From contig NC_071672.1 in NCBI RefSeq assembly GCF_028554725.1, forward strand, positions 2,130,001 to 2,194,000: a DNA stretch of 64,000 nt. The letters run 5' to 3'. The DNA comes from Zeugodacus cucurbitae. Lineage: Eukaryota; Arthropoda; Insecta; Diptera; Tephritidae. The notes beneath the pieces are model-generated. The model worked only from the letters and a program-made list of their open reading frames with translations. It made no database searches and had not been told where the DNA came from. The position numbers and the translations under genes were made by a program. Below, piece after piece: positions 1 through 12,890 of the stretch (position 1 is its first letter; every line of letters begins with the position of its first letter).

Positions 1-540
1 AAAGTATTCGAGCGTAATAATATAAATATTTAACTTTATTGAATTTTATTCTTTACCCACATATATTTTATGTGAATAGAAGAACAAACCCCAAAACAAG
101 TTAAATTAAAAAAAAAACAACTACATTATGTTAGGTATAGAAGAATAATCTCAATTAATAACATTTCACTATTAACAAAATTATTTCTATTTAAACCAAC
201 TGTAGCAAACCAGGAATAAATTTTTGTGCTCTCATTTATATATTACACTTAAATACTTTTATATTTATATGAAAAAAATTTTCATATAAGTACTAAGTAT
301 GCAATTTCATACAAGTATTAAAATTTTCATACAAGTACTAATGTCAAAGTTTCATACAACATATATGTTTTCTGCCACGTACACCTCACCAACCCGAAAT
401 CGTATGGAAAAAATCTTTTTAACCATATAAAAGTTTTAAATTCATATATACACAAGTAATTTATGTCATGTTCTACGAGCATTATGCTTATAAGAAATAT
501 TACAACATCAAAAATAGCTTAACATTTATTTTTTTTTTAA
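1..540. other. AT-rich edge of the satellite array, no gene seen
   Basis: No open frame of note and no recognisable RNA gene is present. Positions 1-250 look like ordinary AT-rich intergenic DNA. Around 265-289 there is an 11-bp inverted repeat (TTATATGAAAA, 3-base loop, TTTTCATATAA). From about 281 to 362 the satellite motifs appear in reverse orientation (TTTTCATACAAGTA-like units) and are diverged. 363-540 is AT-rich without repeats that I can classify. It is probably the degenerate outer edge of the array. Confidence 0.6.
265..362 (-). repeat. Diverged satellite units in inverted orientation
   Basis: An 11-bp inverted repeat at 265-275 and 279-289 marks a switch of polarity. After it, motifs such as TTTCATACAAGTA and TTTTCATACAAGTACTAA are reverse complements of the TACTTGTATGAAA and TTAGTACTTGTATG forms of the main array. 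The units are more diverged than those after 541, as expected at an array edge. Confidence 0.6.
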
Positions 541-1076
541 ATTTTTTGTACTTATATGAAAATTATTTAGTTGTATGATATCATACACTTAGTACTTATA
601 TGAAAATTAGTATCTATATGAAAATTAATTAGTATTTATATGAAATTTATTAAGTATTTATATGAAAATTAATTAGTATTTATATGAAAATTAATTACTT
701 GTATGAATTCATACAATTAGTATTTATATGAAAATTAATTAGTACTTATATGAAAATTATTTACTTGTATGAATTCATAAACTTAGTACCTATATGAAAA
801 TTATTTAGCATTTATATGAAAATTGTTTACTTGTATGAATTCATAAACTTAGTATCTATATGAAAATTATTTAGTATTTCTATGAAAATTTTTTACTTGT
901 ATGAATTCATAAACTTAGTACCTATATGAAAATTATTTAGTATCTATATGAAAATTATTTAGTATTTATATGAAAATTTTTAACTTGTATGAATTCATAA
1001 ACTTAGTATCTATATGAAAATTTTAGTATTTATATGAAAATTTTTTACTTGTATGAATTCATAAACTTAGTATCTA
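541..1076 (+). repeat. 22-bp-register satellite, block 1 (left edge)
   Basis: Tandem 22-bp units begin here. This block contains forms that are rarer deeper in the array: TTGTATGATATCATACAC, and the long palindrome form with CATACAATTAG near 700-720. A monomers read GTACTTATATGAAAATTA or GTATTTATATGAAAATTA. The block ends at the TA target site of the first mariner-type element (1075-1076). Confidence 0.93.
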
Positions 1077-2021
1077 AAGGGTGATTTTTTAAGAGCTTGA
1101 TAACTTTTAAAAAAAAAAAAACGCATAAAATTTGCAAAATCTCATCGGTTCTTTATTTGAAACGTTAGATTGGTTCATGACATTTACTTTTTGAAGATAA
1201 TTTCATTTAAATGTTGACCGCGGCTGCGTCTTAGGTGGTCCATTCGGAAAGTCCAATTTTGGGCAACTTTTTCGAGCATTTCGGCCGGAATAGCCCGAAT
1301 TTCTTCGGAAATGTTGTCTTCCAAAGCTGGAATAGTTGCTGGCTTATTTCTGTAGACTTTAGACTTGACGTAGCCCCACAAAAAATAGTCTAAAGGCGTT
1401 AAATCGCATGATCTTGGTGGCCAACTTACGGGTCCATTTCTTGAGATGAATTGTTCTCCGAAGTTTTCCCTCAAAATGGCCATAGAATCGCGAGCTGTGT
1501 GGCATGTAGCGCCATCTTGTTGAAACCACATGTCAACCAAGTTCAGTTCTTCCATTTTTGGCAACAAAAAGTTTGTTAGCATCGAACGATAGCGATCGCC
1601 ATTCACCGTAACGTTGCGTCCAACAGCATCTTTGAAAAAATACGGTCCAATGATTCCACCAGCGTACAAACCACACCAAACAGTGCATTTTTCGGGATGC
1701 ATGGGCAGTTCTTGAACGGCTTCTGGTTGCTCTTCACCCCAAATGCGGCAATTTTGCTTATTTACGTAGCCATTCAACCAGAAATGAGCCTCATCGCTGA
1801 ACAAAATTTGTCGATAAAAAATTTCGATAAAAAATTTCGAACCGAACACTGATTTTGGTAATAAAATTCAATGATTTGCAAGCGTTGCTCGTTAGTAAGT
1901 CTATTCATGATGAAATGTCAAAGCATACTGAGCATCTTTCTCTTTGACACCATGTCTGAAATCCCACGTGATCTGTCAAATACTAATGCATGAAAATCCT
2001 AACCTCAAAAAAATCACCCGT
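1077..2021 (-). mobile_element. Mariner-type DNA transposon, internally deleted copy
   Basis: This is a 945-bp element in a TA target duplication (1075-1076 and 2022-2023), with 14-bp terminal inverted repeats AAGGGTGATTTTTT (1077-1090) and the complement of ACGGGTGATTTTTT (2008-2021). Removing the element restores a normal satellite monomer (AGTATC-TA-TATGAAAATT). It is the same family as the element at 19242-20547, nearly identical to it, but in the opposite orientation and lacking about 0.37 kb of the transposase gene. It is non-autonomous; it could still be moved in trans because both ends look intact. Confidence 0.93.
1184..1908 (-). pseudogene. Mariner-type transposase, deleted and frameshifted
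   Basis: The original start codon is at 1908-1906, and the first 25 codons match the intact copy (MNRLTNEQRL onward). The frame then meets a deletion near 1837 that removes about residues 26-150, most of the DNA-binding region. The junction carries a 13-bp tandem duplication (AAATTTTTTATCG twice), and the downstream catalytic part is out of frame with the start. The catalytic part is open from 1849 (a GTG, so not a real start) to a stop at 1184. It keeps FSDEAHF, FQQDGATCH and CDLTPLDYF, the three aspartate motifs. One difference from the intact copy is Arg for Lys in DHLRRSRG near the C-terminus. A polyadenylation signal lies at 1152-1157 on this strand. It is not expected to make a working transposase. 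Confidence 0.92.
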
Positions 2022-3387
2022 TATATGAAAATTATTTAGTATTTATATGAAAATTTTTTACTTGTATGAATTCATAAACTTAGTATCTATATGAAAATTA
2101 TTTAGTATTTATATGAAAATTATTTACTTGTATGAATTCATAAACTTAGTACCTATATGAAAATTATTTAGTATCTATATGAAAATTATTTAGTATTTAT
2201 ATGAACATTTTTAACTTGTATGAATTCATAAACTTAGTATGTATATGAAAATTATTTAGTATTTATATGAAAATTTTTTACTTGTATGAATTCATAAACT
2301 TAGTATCTATATAAAAATTAATAAGTATTTATATGAAAATTATTTACTTGTATGAATTCATAAACTTAGTATCTATATGAAAATTATTTAGCATTTATAT
2401 GAAAATTGTTTAGTATTTATATGAAAATTATTTAGTATTTATATGAAAATTTTTAACTTGTATGAATTCATAAACTTAGTATCTACATGAAAATTATTTA
2501 GTATTTATATGAAAATTTTTTACTTGTATGAATTCATAAACTTAGTACCTATATGAAAATTATTTAGTATCTATATGAAAATTATTTAGTATTTATATGA
2601 AAATTATTTAGTATTTATATGAAAATTTTTAACTTGTATGAGTTCATAAACTTAGTATCTATATGAAAATTATTTAGTATATATATGAAAATTATTTAGT
2701 ATATATATGAAAATTTTTAACTTGTATGAATTCATAAACTTAGTATCTATATGAAAATTATTTAGTATTTATATGAAAATTTTTTACTTGTATGAATTCA
2801 TAAACTTAGTATCTATATGAAAATTATTTAGTATTTATATGAAAATTTTTTACTTGTATGAATTCATAAACTTAGTATCTATATGAAAATTATTTAGTAT
2901 TTATATGAAAATTTTTTACTTGTATGAATTCATAAACTTAGTATCTATATGAAAATTATTTAGTATATATATGAAAATTTTTTACTTGTATGAATTCATA
3001 AACTTAGTACCTATATGAAAATTATTTAGTATCTATATGAAAATTATTTAGTATTTCTATGAAAATTTTTTTCTTGTATGAATTCATAAACTTAGTACCT
3101 ATATGAAAATTATTTAGTATCTATATGAAAATTACTTAGTATTTATATGAAAATTATTTAGTATATATATGAAAATTTTTAACTTGTATGAATTCATAAA
3201 CTTAGTATCTATATGAAAATTATTTAGTATTTATATGAAAATTTTTTACTTGTATGAATTCATAAACTTAGTATCTATATGAAAATTATTTAGTATTTAT
3301 ATGAAAATTTTTTACTTGTATGAATTCATAAACTTAGTATCTATATGAAAATTATTTAGTATTTATATGAAAATTTTTTACTTGTAT

Positions 3388-6300
3388 GAGTTCATAAACT
3401 TAGTATCTATATGAAAATTATTTAGTATTTATATGAAAATTATTTACTTGTATGAATTCATAAACTTAGTACCTATATGAAAATTATTTAGTATCTATAT
3501 GAAAGTTATTTAGTATTTATATGAAAATTTTTAACTTGTATGAATTCATAAACTTAGTATCTATATGAAAATTTTTAACTTGTATGAATTCATAAACTTA
3601 GTAGCTATATGAAAATTATTTAGTATTTATATGAAAATTATTTAGTATTTATATGGAAATTTTTAACTTGTATGAATTCATAAACTTAGTATCTATATGA
3701 AAATTTTTAACTTGTATGAATTCATAAACTTAGTATCTATATGAAAATTATTTAGTATTTATATGAAAATTTTTAACTTGTATGAATTCATAAACTTAGT
3801 ATCTATATGAAAATTAATTAGTACTTATATGAAAATTATTTACTTGTATGAATTCATAAACTTTGTATCTATATGAAAATTTTTAACTTGTATGAATTCA
3901 TAAACTTAGTAGCTATATGAAAATTATTTAGTATTTATATGAAAATTATTTAGTATTTATATGAAAATTATTTAGTATTTATATGGAAATTTTTAACTTG
4001 TATGAATTCATAAACTTAGTATCTATATGAAAATTTTTAACTTGTATGAATTCATAAACTTAGTATCTATATGAAAATTATTTAGTATTTATATGAAAAT
4101 TTTTAACTTGTATGAATTCATAAACTTAGTATCTATATGAAAATTAATTAGTATTTATCTGAAAATTAATTATTTGTATGAATTCATACAATTAGTATTT
4201 ATATGAAAATTAATTAGTACTTATATGAAAATTATTTACTTGTATGAATTCATAAACTTTGTATCTATATGAAAATTATTTAGCATTTATATGAAAATTG
4301 ATTACTTGTATGAATTCATAAACTTAGTATCTATATGAAAATTATTTAGTATTTCTATGAAAATTTTTTACTTGTATGAATTCATAAACTTAGTACCTAT
4401 ATGAAAATTATTTAGTATTTATATGAAAATTATTTAGTATTTATACGAAAATTTTTAACTTGTATGAATTCATAAACTTAGTATCTATATGAAAATTTTT
4501 AACTTGTATGAATTCATAAACTTAGTATCTATATGAAAATTATTTAGTATTTATATGAAAATTTTTAACTTGTATGAATTCATAAACTTAGTATCTATAT
4601 GAAAATTATTTAGTATTTATATGAAAATTTTTAACTTGTATGAATTCACAAACTTAGTATCTATATGAAAATTATTTAGTATTTATATGAAAATTTTTTA
4701 CTTGTATGAATTCATAAACTTAGTATCTATATGAAAATCTTTAGTATTTATCTGAAAATTAATTATTTGTATGAATTCATACAATTAGTATTTATATGAA
4801 AATTAATTAGTACTTATATGAAAATTATTTACTTGTATGAATTCATAAACTTTGTATCTATATGAAAATTATTTAGCATTTATATGAAAATTGATTACTT
4901 GTATGAATTCATAAACTTAGTATCTATATGAAAATTATTTAGTATTTCTATGAAAATTTTTTACTTGTATGAATTCATAAACTTAGTACCTATATGAAAA
5001 TTATTTAGTATTTATATGAAAATTTTTTACTTGTATGAATTCATAAACTTAGTATCTATATGAAAATTATTTAGTATTTATATGAAAATTATTTACTTGT
5101 ATGAATTCATAAACTTTGTACCTATATGAAAATTATTTAGTATTTATATGAAAATTTTTAACTTGTATGAATTCATAAACTTAGTATCTATATGAAAATT
5201 ATTTAGTATATATATGAAAATTTTTAACTTGTATGAATTCATAAACTTAGTATCTATATGAAAATTATTTAGTATTTATATGAAAATTTTTTACTTGTAT
5301 GAGTTCATAAACTTAGTATCTATATGAAAATTATTTAGTATTTATATGAAAATTATTTACTTGTATGAATTCATAAACTTAGTACCTATATGAAAATTAT
5401 TTAGTATCTATATGAAAGTTATTTAGTATTTATATGAAAATTTTTAACTTGTATGAATTCATAAACTTAGTATCTATATGAAAATTTTTAACTTGTATGA
5501 ATTCATAAACTTAGTAGCTATATGAAAATTATTTAGTATTTATATGAAAATTATTTAGTATTTATATGGAAATTTTTAACTTGTATGAATTCATAAACTT
5601 AGTATCTATATGAAAATTTTTAACTTGTATGAATTCATAAACTTAGTATCTATATGAAAATTATTTAGTATTTATATGAAAATTTTTAACTTGTATGAAT
5701 TCATAAACTTAGTATCTATATGAAAATTAATTAGTACTTATATGAAAATTATTTACTTGTATGAATTCATAAACTTTGTATCTATATGAAAATTTTTAAC
5801 TTGTATGAATTCATAAACTTAGTAGCTATATGAAAATTATTTAGTATTTATATGAAAATTATTTAGTATTTATATGAAAATTATTTAGTATTTATATGGA
5901 AATTTTTAACTTGTATGAATTCATAAACTTAGTATCTATATGAAAATTTTTAACTTGTATGAATTCATAAACTTAGTATCTATATGAAAATTATTTAGTA
6001 TTTATATGAAAATTTTTAACTTGTATGAATTCATAAACTTAGTATCTATATGAAAATTAATTAGTATTTATCTGAAAATTAATTATTTGTATGAATTCAT
6101 ACAATTAGTATTTATATGAAAATTAATTAGTACTTATATGAAAATTATTTACTTGTATGAATTCATAAACTTTGTATCTATATGAAAATTATTTAGCATT
6201 TATATGAAAATTGATTACTTGTATGAATTCATAAACTTAGTATCTATATGAAAATTATTTAGTATTTCTATGAAAATTTTTTACTTGTATGAATTCATAA

Positions 6301-7213
6301 ACTTAGTACCTATATGAAAATTATTTAGTATTTATATGAAAATTATTTAGTATTTATACGAAAATTTTTAACTTGTATGAATTCATAAACTTAGTATCTA
6401 TATGAAAATTTTTAACTTGTATGAATTCATAAACTTAGTATCTATATGAAAATTATTTAGTATTTATATGAAAATTTTTAACTTGTATGAATTCATAAAC
6501 TTAGTATCTATATGAAAATTATTTAGTATTTATATGAAAATTTTTAACTTGTATGAATTCACAAACTTAGTATCTATATGAAAATTATTTAGTATTTATA
6601 TGAAAATTTTTTACTTGTATGAATTCATAAACTTAGTATCTATATGAAAATCTTTAGTATTTATCTGAAAATTAATTATTTGTATGAATTCATACAATTA
6701 GTATTTATATGAAAATTAATTAGTACTTATATGAAAATTATTTACTTGTATGAATTCATAAACTTTGTATCTATATGAAAATTATTTAGCATTTATATGA
6801 AAATTGATTACTTGTATGAATTCATAAACTTAGTATCTATATGAAAATTATTTAGTATTTCTATGAAAATTTTTTACTTGTATGAATTCATAAACTTAGT
6901 ACCTATATGAAAATTATTTAGTATTTATATGAAAATTTTTTACTTGTATGAATTCATAAACTTAGTATCTATATGAAAATTATTTAGTATTTATATGAAA
7001 ATTATTTACTTGTATGAATTCATAAACTTTGTACCTATATGAAAATTATTTAGTATTTATATGAAAATTTTTAACTTGTATGAATTCATAAACTTAGTAT
7101 CTATATGAAAATTATTTAGTATATATATGAAAATTTTTAACTTGTATGAATTCATAAACTTAGTATCTATATGAAAATTATTTAGTATTTATATGAAAAT
7201 TTTTTACTTGTAT
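3388..7213 (+). repeat. Higher-order repeat, two tandem units of 1,913 bp
   Basis: Rare variants recur at a fixed offset of 1,913 bp: GAGTTCATAA (3388 and 5301), GAAAGTTATT (3501 and 5414), GTATTTATCTG (4151 and 6064; 4744 and 6657), and TTTGTACC (5115 and 7028). 1,913 is one short of 87 x 22. The order of monomers between markers is the same in both units. Similarity breaks near 7214, where GAATTC replaces GAGTTC. Confidence 0.85.
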
Positions 7214-10200
7214 GAATTCATAAACTTAGTATCTATATGAAAATTATTTAGTATTTATATGAAAATTTTTTACTTGTATGAATTCATAAACTTAGTATCT
7301 ATATGAAAATTATTTAGTATTTATATGAAAATTTTTTACTTGTATGAATTCATAAACTTAGTATCTATATGAAAATTATTTAGTATATATATGAAAATTT
7401 TTTACTTGTATGAATTCATAAACTTAGTACCTATATGAAAATTATTTAGTATCTATATGAAAATTATTTAGTATTTCTATGAAAATTTTTTTCTTGTATG
7501 AATTCATAAACTTAGTACCTATATGAAAATTATTTAGTATCTATATGAAAATTACTTAGTATTTATATGAAAATTATTTAGTATTTATATGAAAATTTTT
7601 AACTTGTATGAATTCACAAACTTAGTATCTATATGAAAATTATTTAGTATTTATATGAAAATTTTTTACTTGTATGAATTCATAAACTTAGTATCTATAT
7701 GAAAATTATTTAGTATTTATATGAAAATTTTTTACTTGTATGAGTTCATAAACTTAGTATCTATATGAAAATTATTTAGTATTTATATGAAAATTATTTA
7801 CTTGTATGAATTCATAAACTTAGTACCTATATGAAAATTATTTAGTATCTATATGAAAGTTATTTAGTATTTATATGAAAATTTTTAACTTGTATGAATT
7901 CATAAACTTAGTATCTATATGAAAATTTTTAACTTGTATGAATTCATAAACTTAGTAGCTATATGAAAATTATTTAGTATTTATATGAAAATTTTTAACT
8001 TGTATGAATTCATAAACTTAGTATCTATATGAAAATTATTTAGTATTTATATGAAAATTTTTAACTTGTATGAATTCATAAACTTAGTATCTATATGAAA
8101 ATTATGTAGTATTTATATGAAATTTTTTTACTTGTATGAATTCATAAACTTAGTATCTTTATGAATATTATTTAGTATATATATGAAAATTTTTTACTTG
8201 TATGAATTCATAAACTTAGTACCTATATGAAAATTATTTAGTATTTCTATGAAAATTTTTTACTTGTATGATTTCATAAACTTAGTACCTATATGAAATT
8301 TATTTAGTATCTATATGAAAATTATTTAGTATTTATATGAAAATTTTTAACTTGTATGAATTCACAAACTTAGTATCTATATGAAAATTATTTAGTATTT
8401 ATATGAAAATTTTTACTTGTATGAATTCATAAACTTAGTACCTATATGAAAATTATTTAGTATCTATATGAAAATTATTTAGTATTTATATGAAAATTTT
8501 TTACTTGTATGAATTCATAAACTTAGTATCTATATGAAAATTATTTAGTATTTATATGAAAATTTTTTACTTGTATGAATTCATAAACTTAGTACCTATA
8601 TGAAAATTATTTAGTATCTATATGAAAATTATTTAGTATTTATATGAAAATTATTTACTTGCATGAATTCATAAACTTAGTACCTATATGAAAATTATTT
8701 AGTATCTATATGAAAATTATTTAGTATTTATATGAAAATTTGTAACTTGTATGAATTCATAAACTTAGTATCTATATGAAAATTATTTAGTATTTATATG
8801 AAAATTTTTAACTTGTATGAATTCAAAAACTTAGTATCTATATGAAAATTATTTAGTATTCATATGAAAATTTTTTACTTGTATGAATTCATAAACTTAG
8901 TATCTATATGAAAATTATTTAGTATTTATATGAAAATTATTTAGTATTTATATGAAAATTTTTAACTTGTATGAATTCATAAACTTAGTAACTATATGAA
9001 AATTATTTAGTATTTATATGAAAATTTTTTACTTGTATGAATTCATAAACTTAGTATCTATATGAAAATTATTTAGTATTTATATGAAAATTTTTTACTT
9101 GTATGAATTCATAAACTTAGTATCTATATGAAAATTATTTAGATTTATATGAAAATTATTTAGTATTTATATGAAAATTATTTAATATTTATATGAAAAT
9201 TTTTAATTTGTATGAATTCATAAACTTTGTATCTATATGAAAATTATTTAGTATTTATATGAAAATTATTTACTTGCATGAATTCATAAACTTAGTACCT
9301 ATATGAAAATTATTTAGTATTTATATGAAAATTTTTAACTTGTATGAATTCTTAAACTTAGTACCTATATGAAAATTATTTAGTATTTATATGAAAATTA
9401 TTTAGTATTTATATGAAAATTTTTTACTTGTATGAACTCATAAACTTAGTATCTATATGAAAATTATTTAGTATTTATATGAACATTTTTTACTTGTATG
9501 AATTCATAAACTTAGTATCTATATGAAAATTATTTAGTATTTACATGAAAATTTTTAACTTGTATGAATTCATAAACTTAGTATCTATATGAAAATTATT
9601 TAGTATTTATATGAAAATTTTTTACTTGTATGAACTCATAAACTTAGTATCTATATGAAAATTATTTAGTATTTATATGAACATTTTTTACTTGTATGAA
9701 TTCATAAACTTAGTATCTATATGAAAATTATTTAGTATTTATATGAACATTTTTTACTTGTATGAATTCATAAACTTAGTATCTATATGAAAATTATTTA
9801 GTATTTATATGAAAATTTTTAACTTGTATGAATTCATAAACTTAGTATCTATATGAAAATTATTTAGTATTTATATGAAAATTTTTAACATGTATGAATT
9901 CACAAACTTAGTATCTATATGAAAATTATTTAGTATTTATATGAAAATTTTTAACTTGTATGAATTCATAAACTTAGTATCTATATGAAAATTATTTAGT
10001 ATTTATATGAAAATTTTTTACTTGTATGAATTCATAAACTTAGTATATATATGAAAATTTTTTACTTGTATGAATTCATAAACTTAGTACCTATATGAAA
10101 ATTATTTAGTATCTATATGAAAATTATTTAGTATTTCTATGAAAATTTTTTTCTGGTATGAATTCATAAACTTAGTACCTATATGAAAATTATTTAGTAT

Positions 10201-12890
10201 CTATATGAAAATTACTTAGTATTTATATGAAAATTATTTAGTATTTATATGAAAATTTTTAACTTGTATGAATTCACAAACTTAGTATCTATATGAAAAT
10301 TATTTAGTATTTATATGAACATTTTTTACTTGTATGAATTCATAAACTTAGTATCTATATGAAAATTATTTAGTATTTATATGAAAATTTTTAACTTGTA
10401 TGAATTCATAAACTTAGTATCTATATGAAAATTTTTTACTTGTATGAATTCATAAACTTTGTACCTATATGAAAATTATTTAGTATTTCTATGAAAATTT
10501 TTTACTTGTATGAATTCATAAACTTAGTACCTATATGAAATTTATTTAGTATCTATATGAAAATTATTTAGTATTTATATGAAAATTTTTAACTTGTATG
10601 AATTCATAAACTTAGTATCTATATGAAAATTATTTAGTATTTATATGAAAATTTTTACTTGTATGAATTCATAAACTTAGTACCTATATGAAACTTATTT
10701 AGTATCTATATGAAAATTATTTAGTATTTATATGAAAATTTTTTACTTGTATGAATTCATAAACTTAGTATCTATATGAAAATTATTTAGTATTTATATG
10801 AAAATTTTTTACTTGTATGAATTCATAAACTTAGTACGTATATGAAAATTATTTAGTATTTATATGAAAATTATTTACTTGTATGAATTCATAAACTTAG
10901 TACCTATATGAAAATTATTTAGTATCTGTATGAAAATTATTTAGTATTTATATGAAAATTTGTAACTTGTATGAATTCATAAACTTAGTATCTATATGAA
11001 AATTATTTAGCATTTATATGAAAATTTTTAACTTGTATGAATTCATAAACTTAGTATCTATATGAAAATTATTTAGTATTTATATGAAAATTTTTTACTT
11101 GTATGAATTCATAAACTTAGTATCTATATGAAAATTATTTAGTATTTATATGAAAATTTTTTACTTGTATGAATTCATAAACTTAGTATTTATATGAAAA
11201 TTTTTAACTTGTATGAATTCTTAAACTTAGTACCTATATGAAAATTATTTAGTATCTATATGAAAATTATTTAGTATTTATATGAAAATTATTTAGTATT
11301 TATATGAAAATTTTTAACTTGTATGAATTCATAAACTTAGTAACTATATGAAAATTATTTAGTATTTATATGAAAATTTTTTACTTGTATGAATTCATAA
11401 ACTTAGTATCTATATGAAAATTATTTAGTATTTATATGAAAATTGTTTTCTTGTATGAATTCATAAACTTAGTATCTATATGAAAATTATTTAGTATATA
11501 TATGAAAATTTTTTACTTGTATGAATTCATAAACTTAGTACCTATATGAAAATTATTTAGTATCTATATGAAAATTATTTAGTATTTCTATGAAAATTTT
11601 TTTCTTGTATGAATTCATAAACTTAGTACCTATATGAAAATTATTTAGTATCTATATGAAAATTACTTAGTATTTATATGAAAATTATTTAGTATTTATA
11701 TGAAAATTTTTAACTTGTATGAATTCACAAACTTAGTATCTATATGAAAATTATTTAGTATTTCTATGAAAATTTTTTACTTGTATGAATTCATAAACTT
11801 AGTATCTATATGAAAATTATTTAGTATTTATATGAAAATTTTTTACTTGTATGAGTTCATAAACTTAGTATCTATATGAAAATTATTTAGTATTTATATG
11901 AAAATTATTTACTTGTATGAATTCATAAACTTAGTACCTATATGAAAATTATTTAGTATCTATATGAAAGTTATTTAGTATTTATATGAAAATTTTTAAC
12001 TTGTATGAATTCATAAACTTAGTATCTATATGAAAATTTTTAACTTGTATGAATTCACAAACTTAGTATCTATATGAAAATTATTTAGTATTTATATGAA
12101 AATTTTTTACTTGTATGAATTCATAAACTTAGTATCTATATGAAAATTATTTAGTATTTATATGAAAATTTTTTACTTGTATGAGTTCATAAACTTAGTA
12201 TCTATATGAAAATTATTTAGTATTTATATGAAAATTATTTACTTGTATGAATTCATAAACTTAGTACCTATATGAAAATTATTTAGTATCTATATGAAAG
12301 TTATTTAGTATTTATATGAAAATTTTTAACTTGTATGAATTCATAAACTTAGTATCTATATGAAAATTTTTAACTTGTATGAATTCATAAACTTAGTATC
12401 TATATGAAAATTATTTAGTATTTATATGAAAATTTTTAACTTGTATGAATTCATAAACTTAGTATCTATATGAAAATTATTTAGTATTCATATGAAAATT
12501 TTTTACTTGTATGAATTCATAAACTTAGTATCTATATGAAAATTTTTAACTTGTATGAATTCATAAACTTAGTATCTATATGAAAATTATTTAGTATTTA
12601 TATGAAAATTTTTAACTTGTATGAATTCATAAACTTAGTATCTATATGAAAATTATTTAGTATTTATATGAAAATTTTTAACTTGTATGAATTCATAAAC
12701 TTAGTATCTATATGAAAATTATTTAGTATTTCTATGAAAATTTTTTACTTGTATGAATTCATAAACTTAGTACCTATATGAAATTTATTTAGTATCTATA
12801 TGAAAATTATTTAGTATTTATATGAAAATTTTTAACTTGTATGAATTCATAAACTTAGTATCCATATGAAAATTATTTAGTATTTATATG

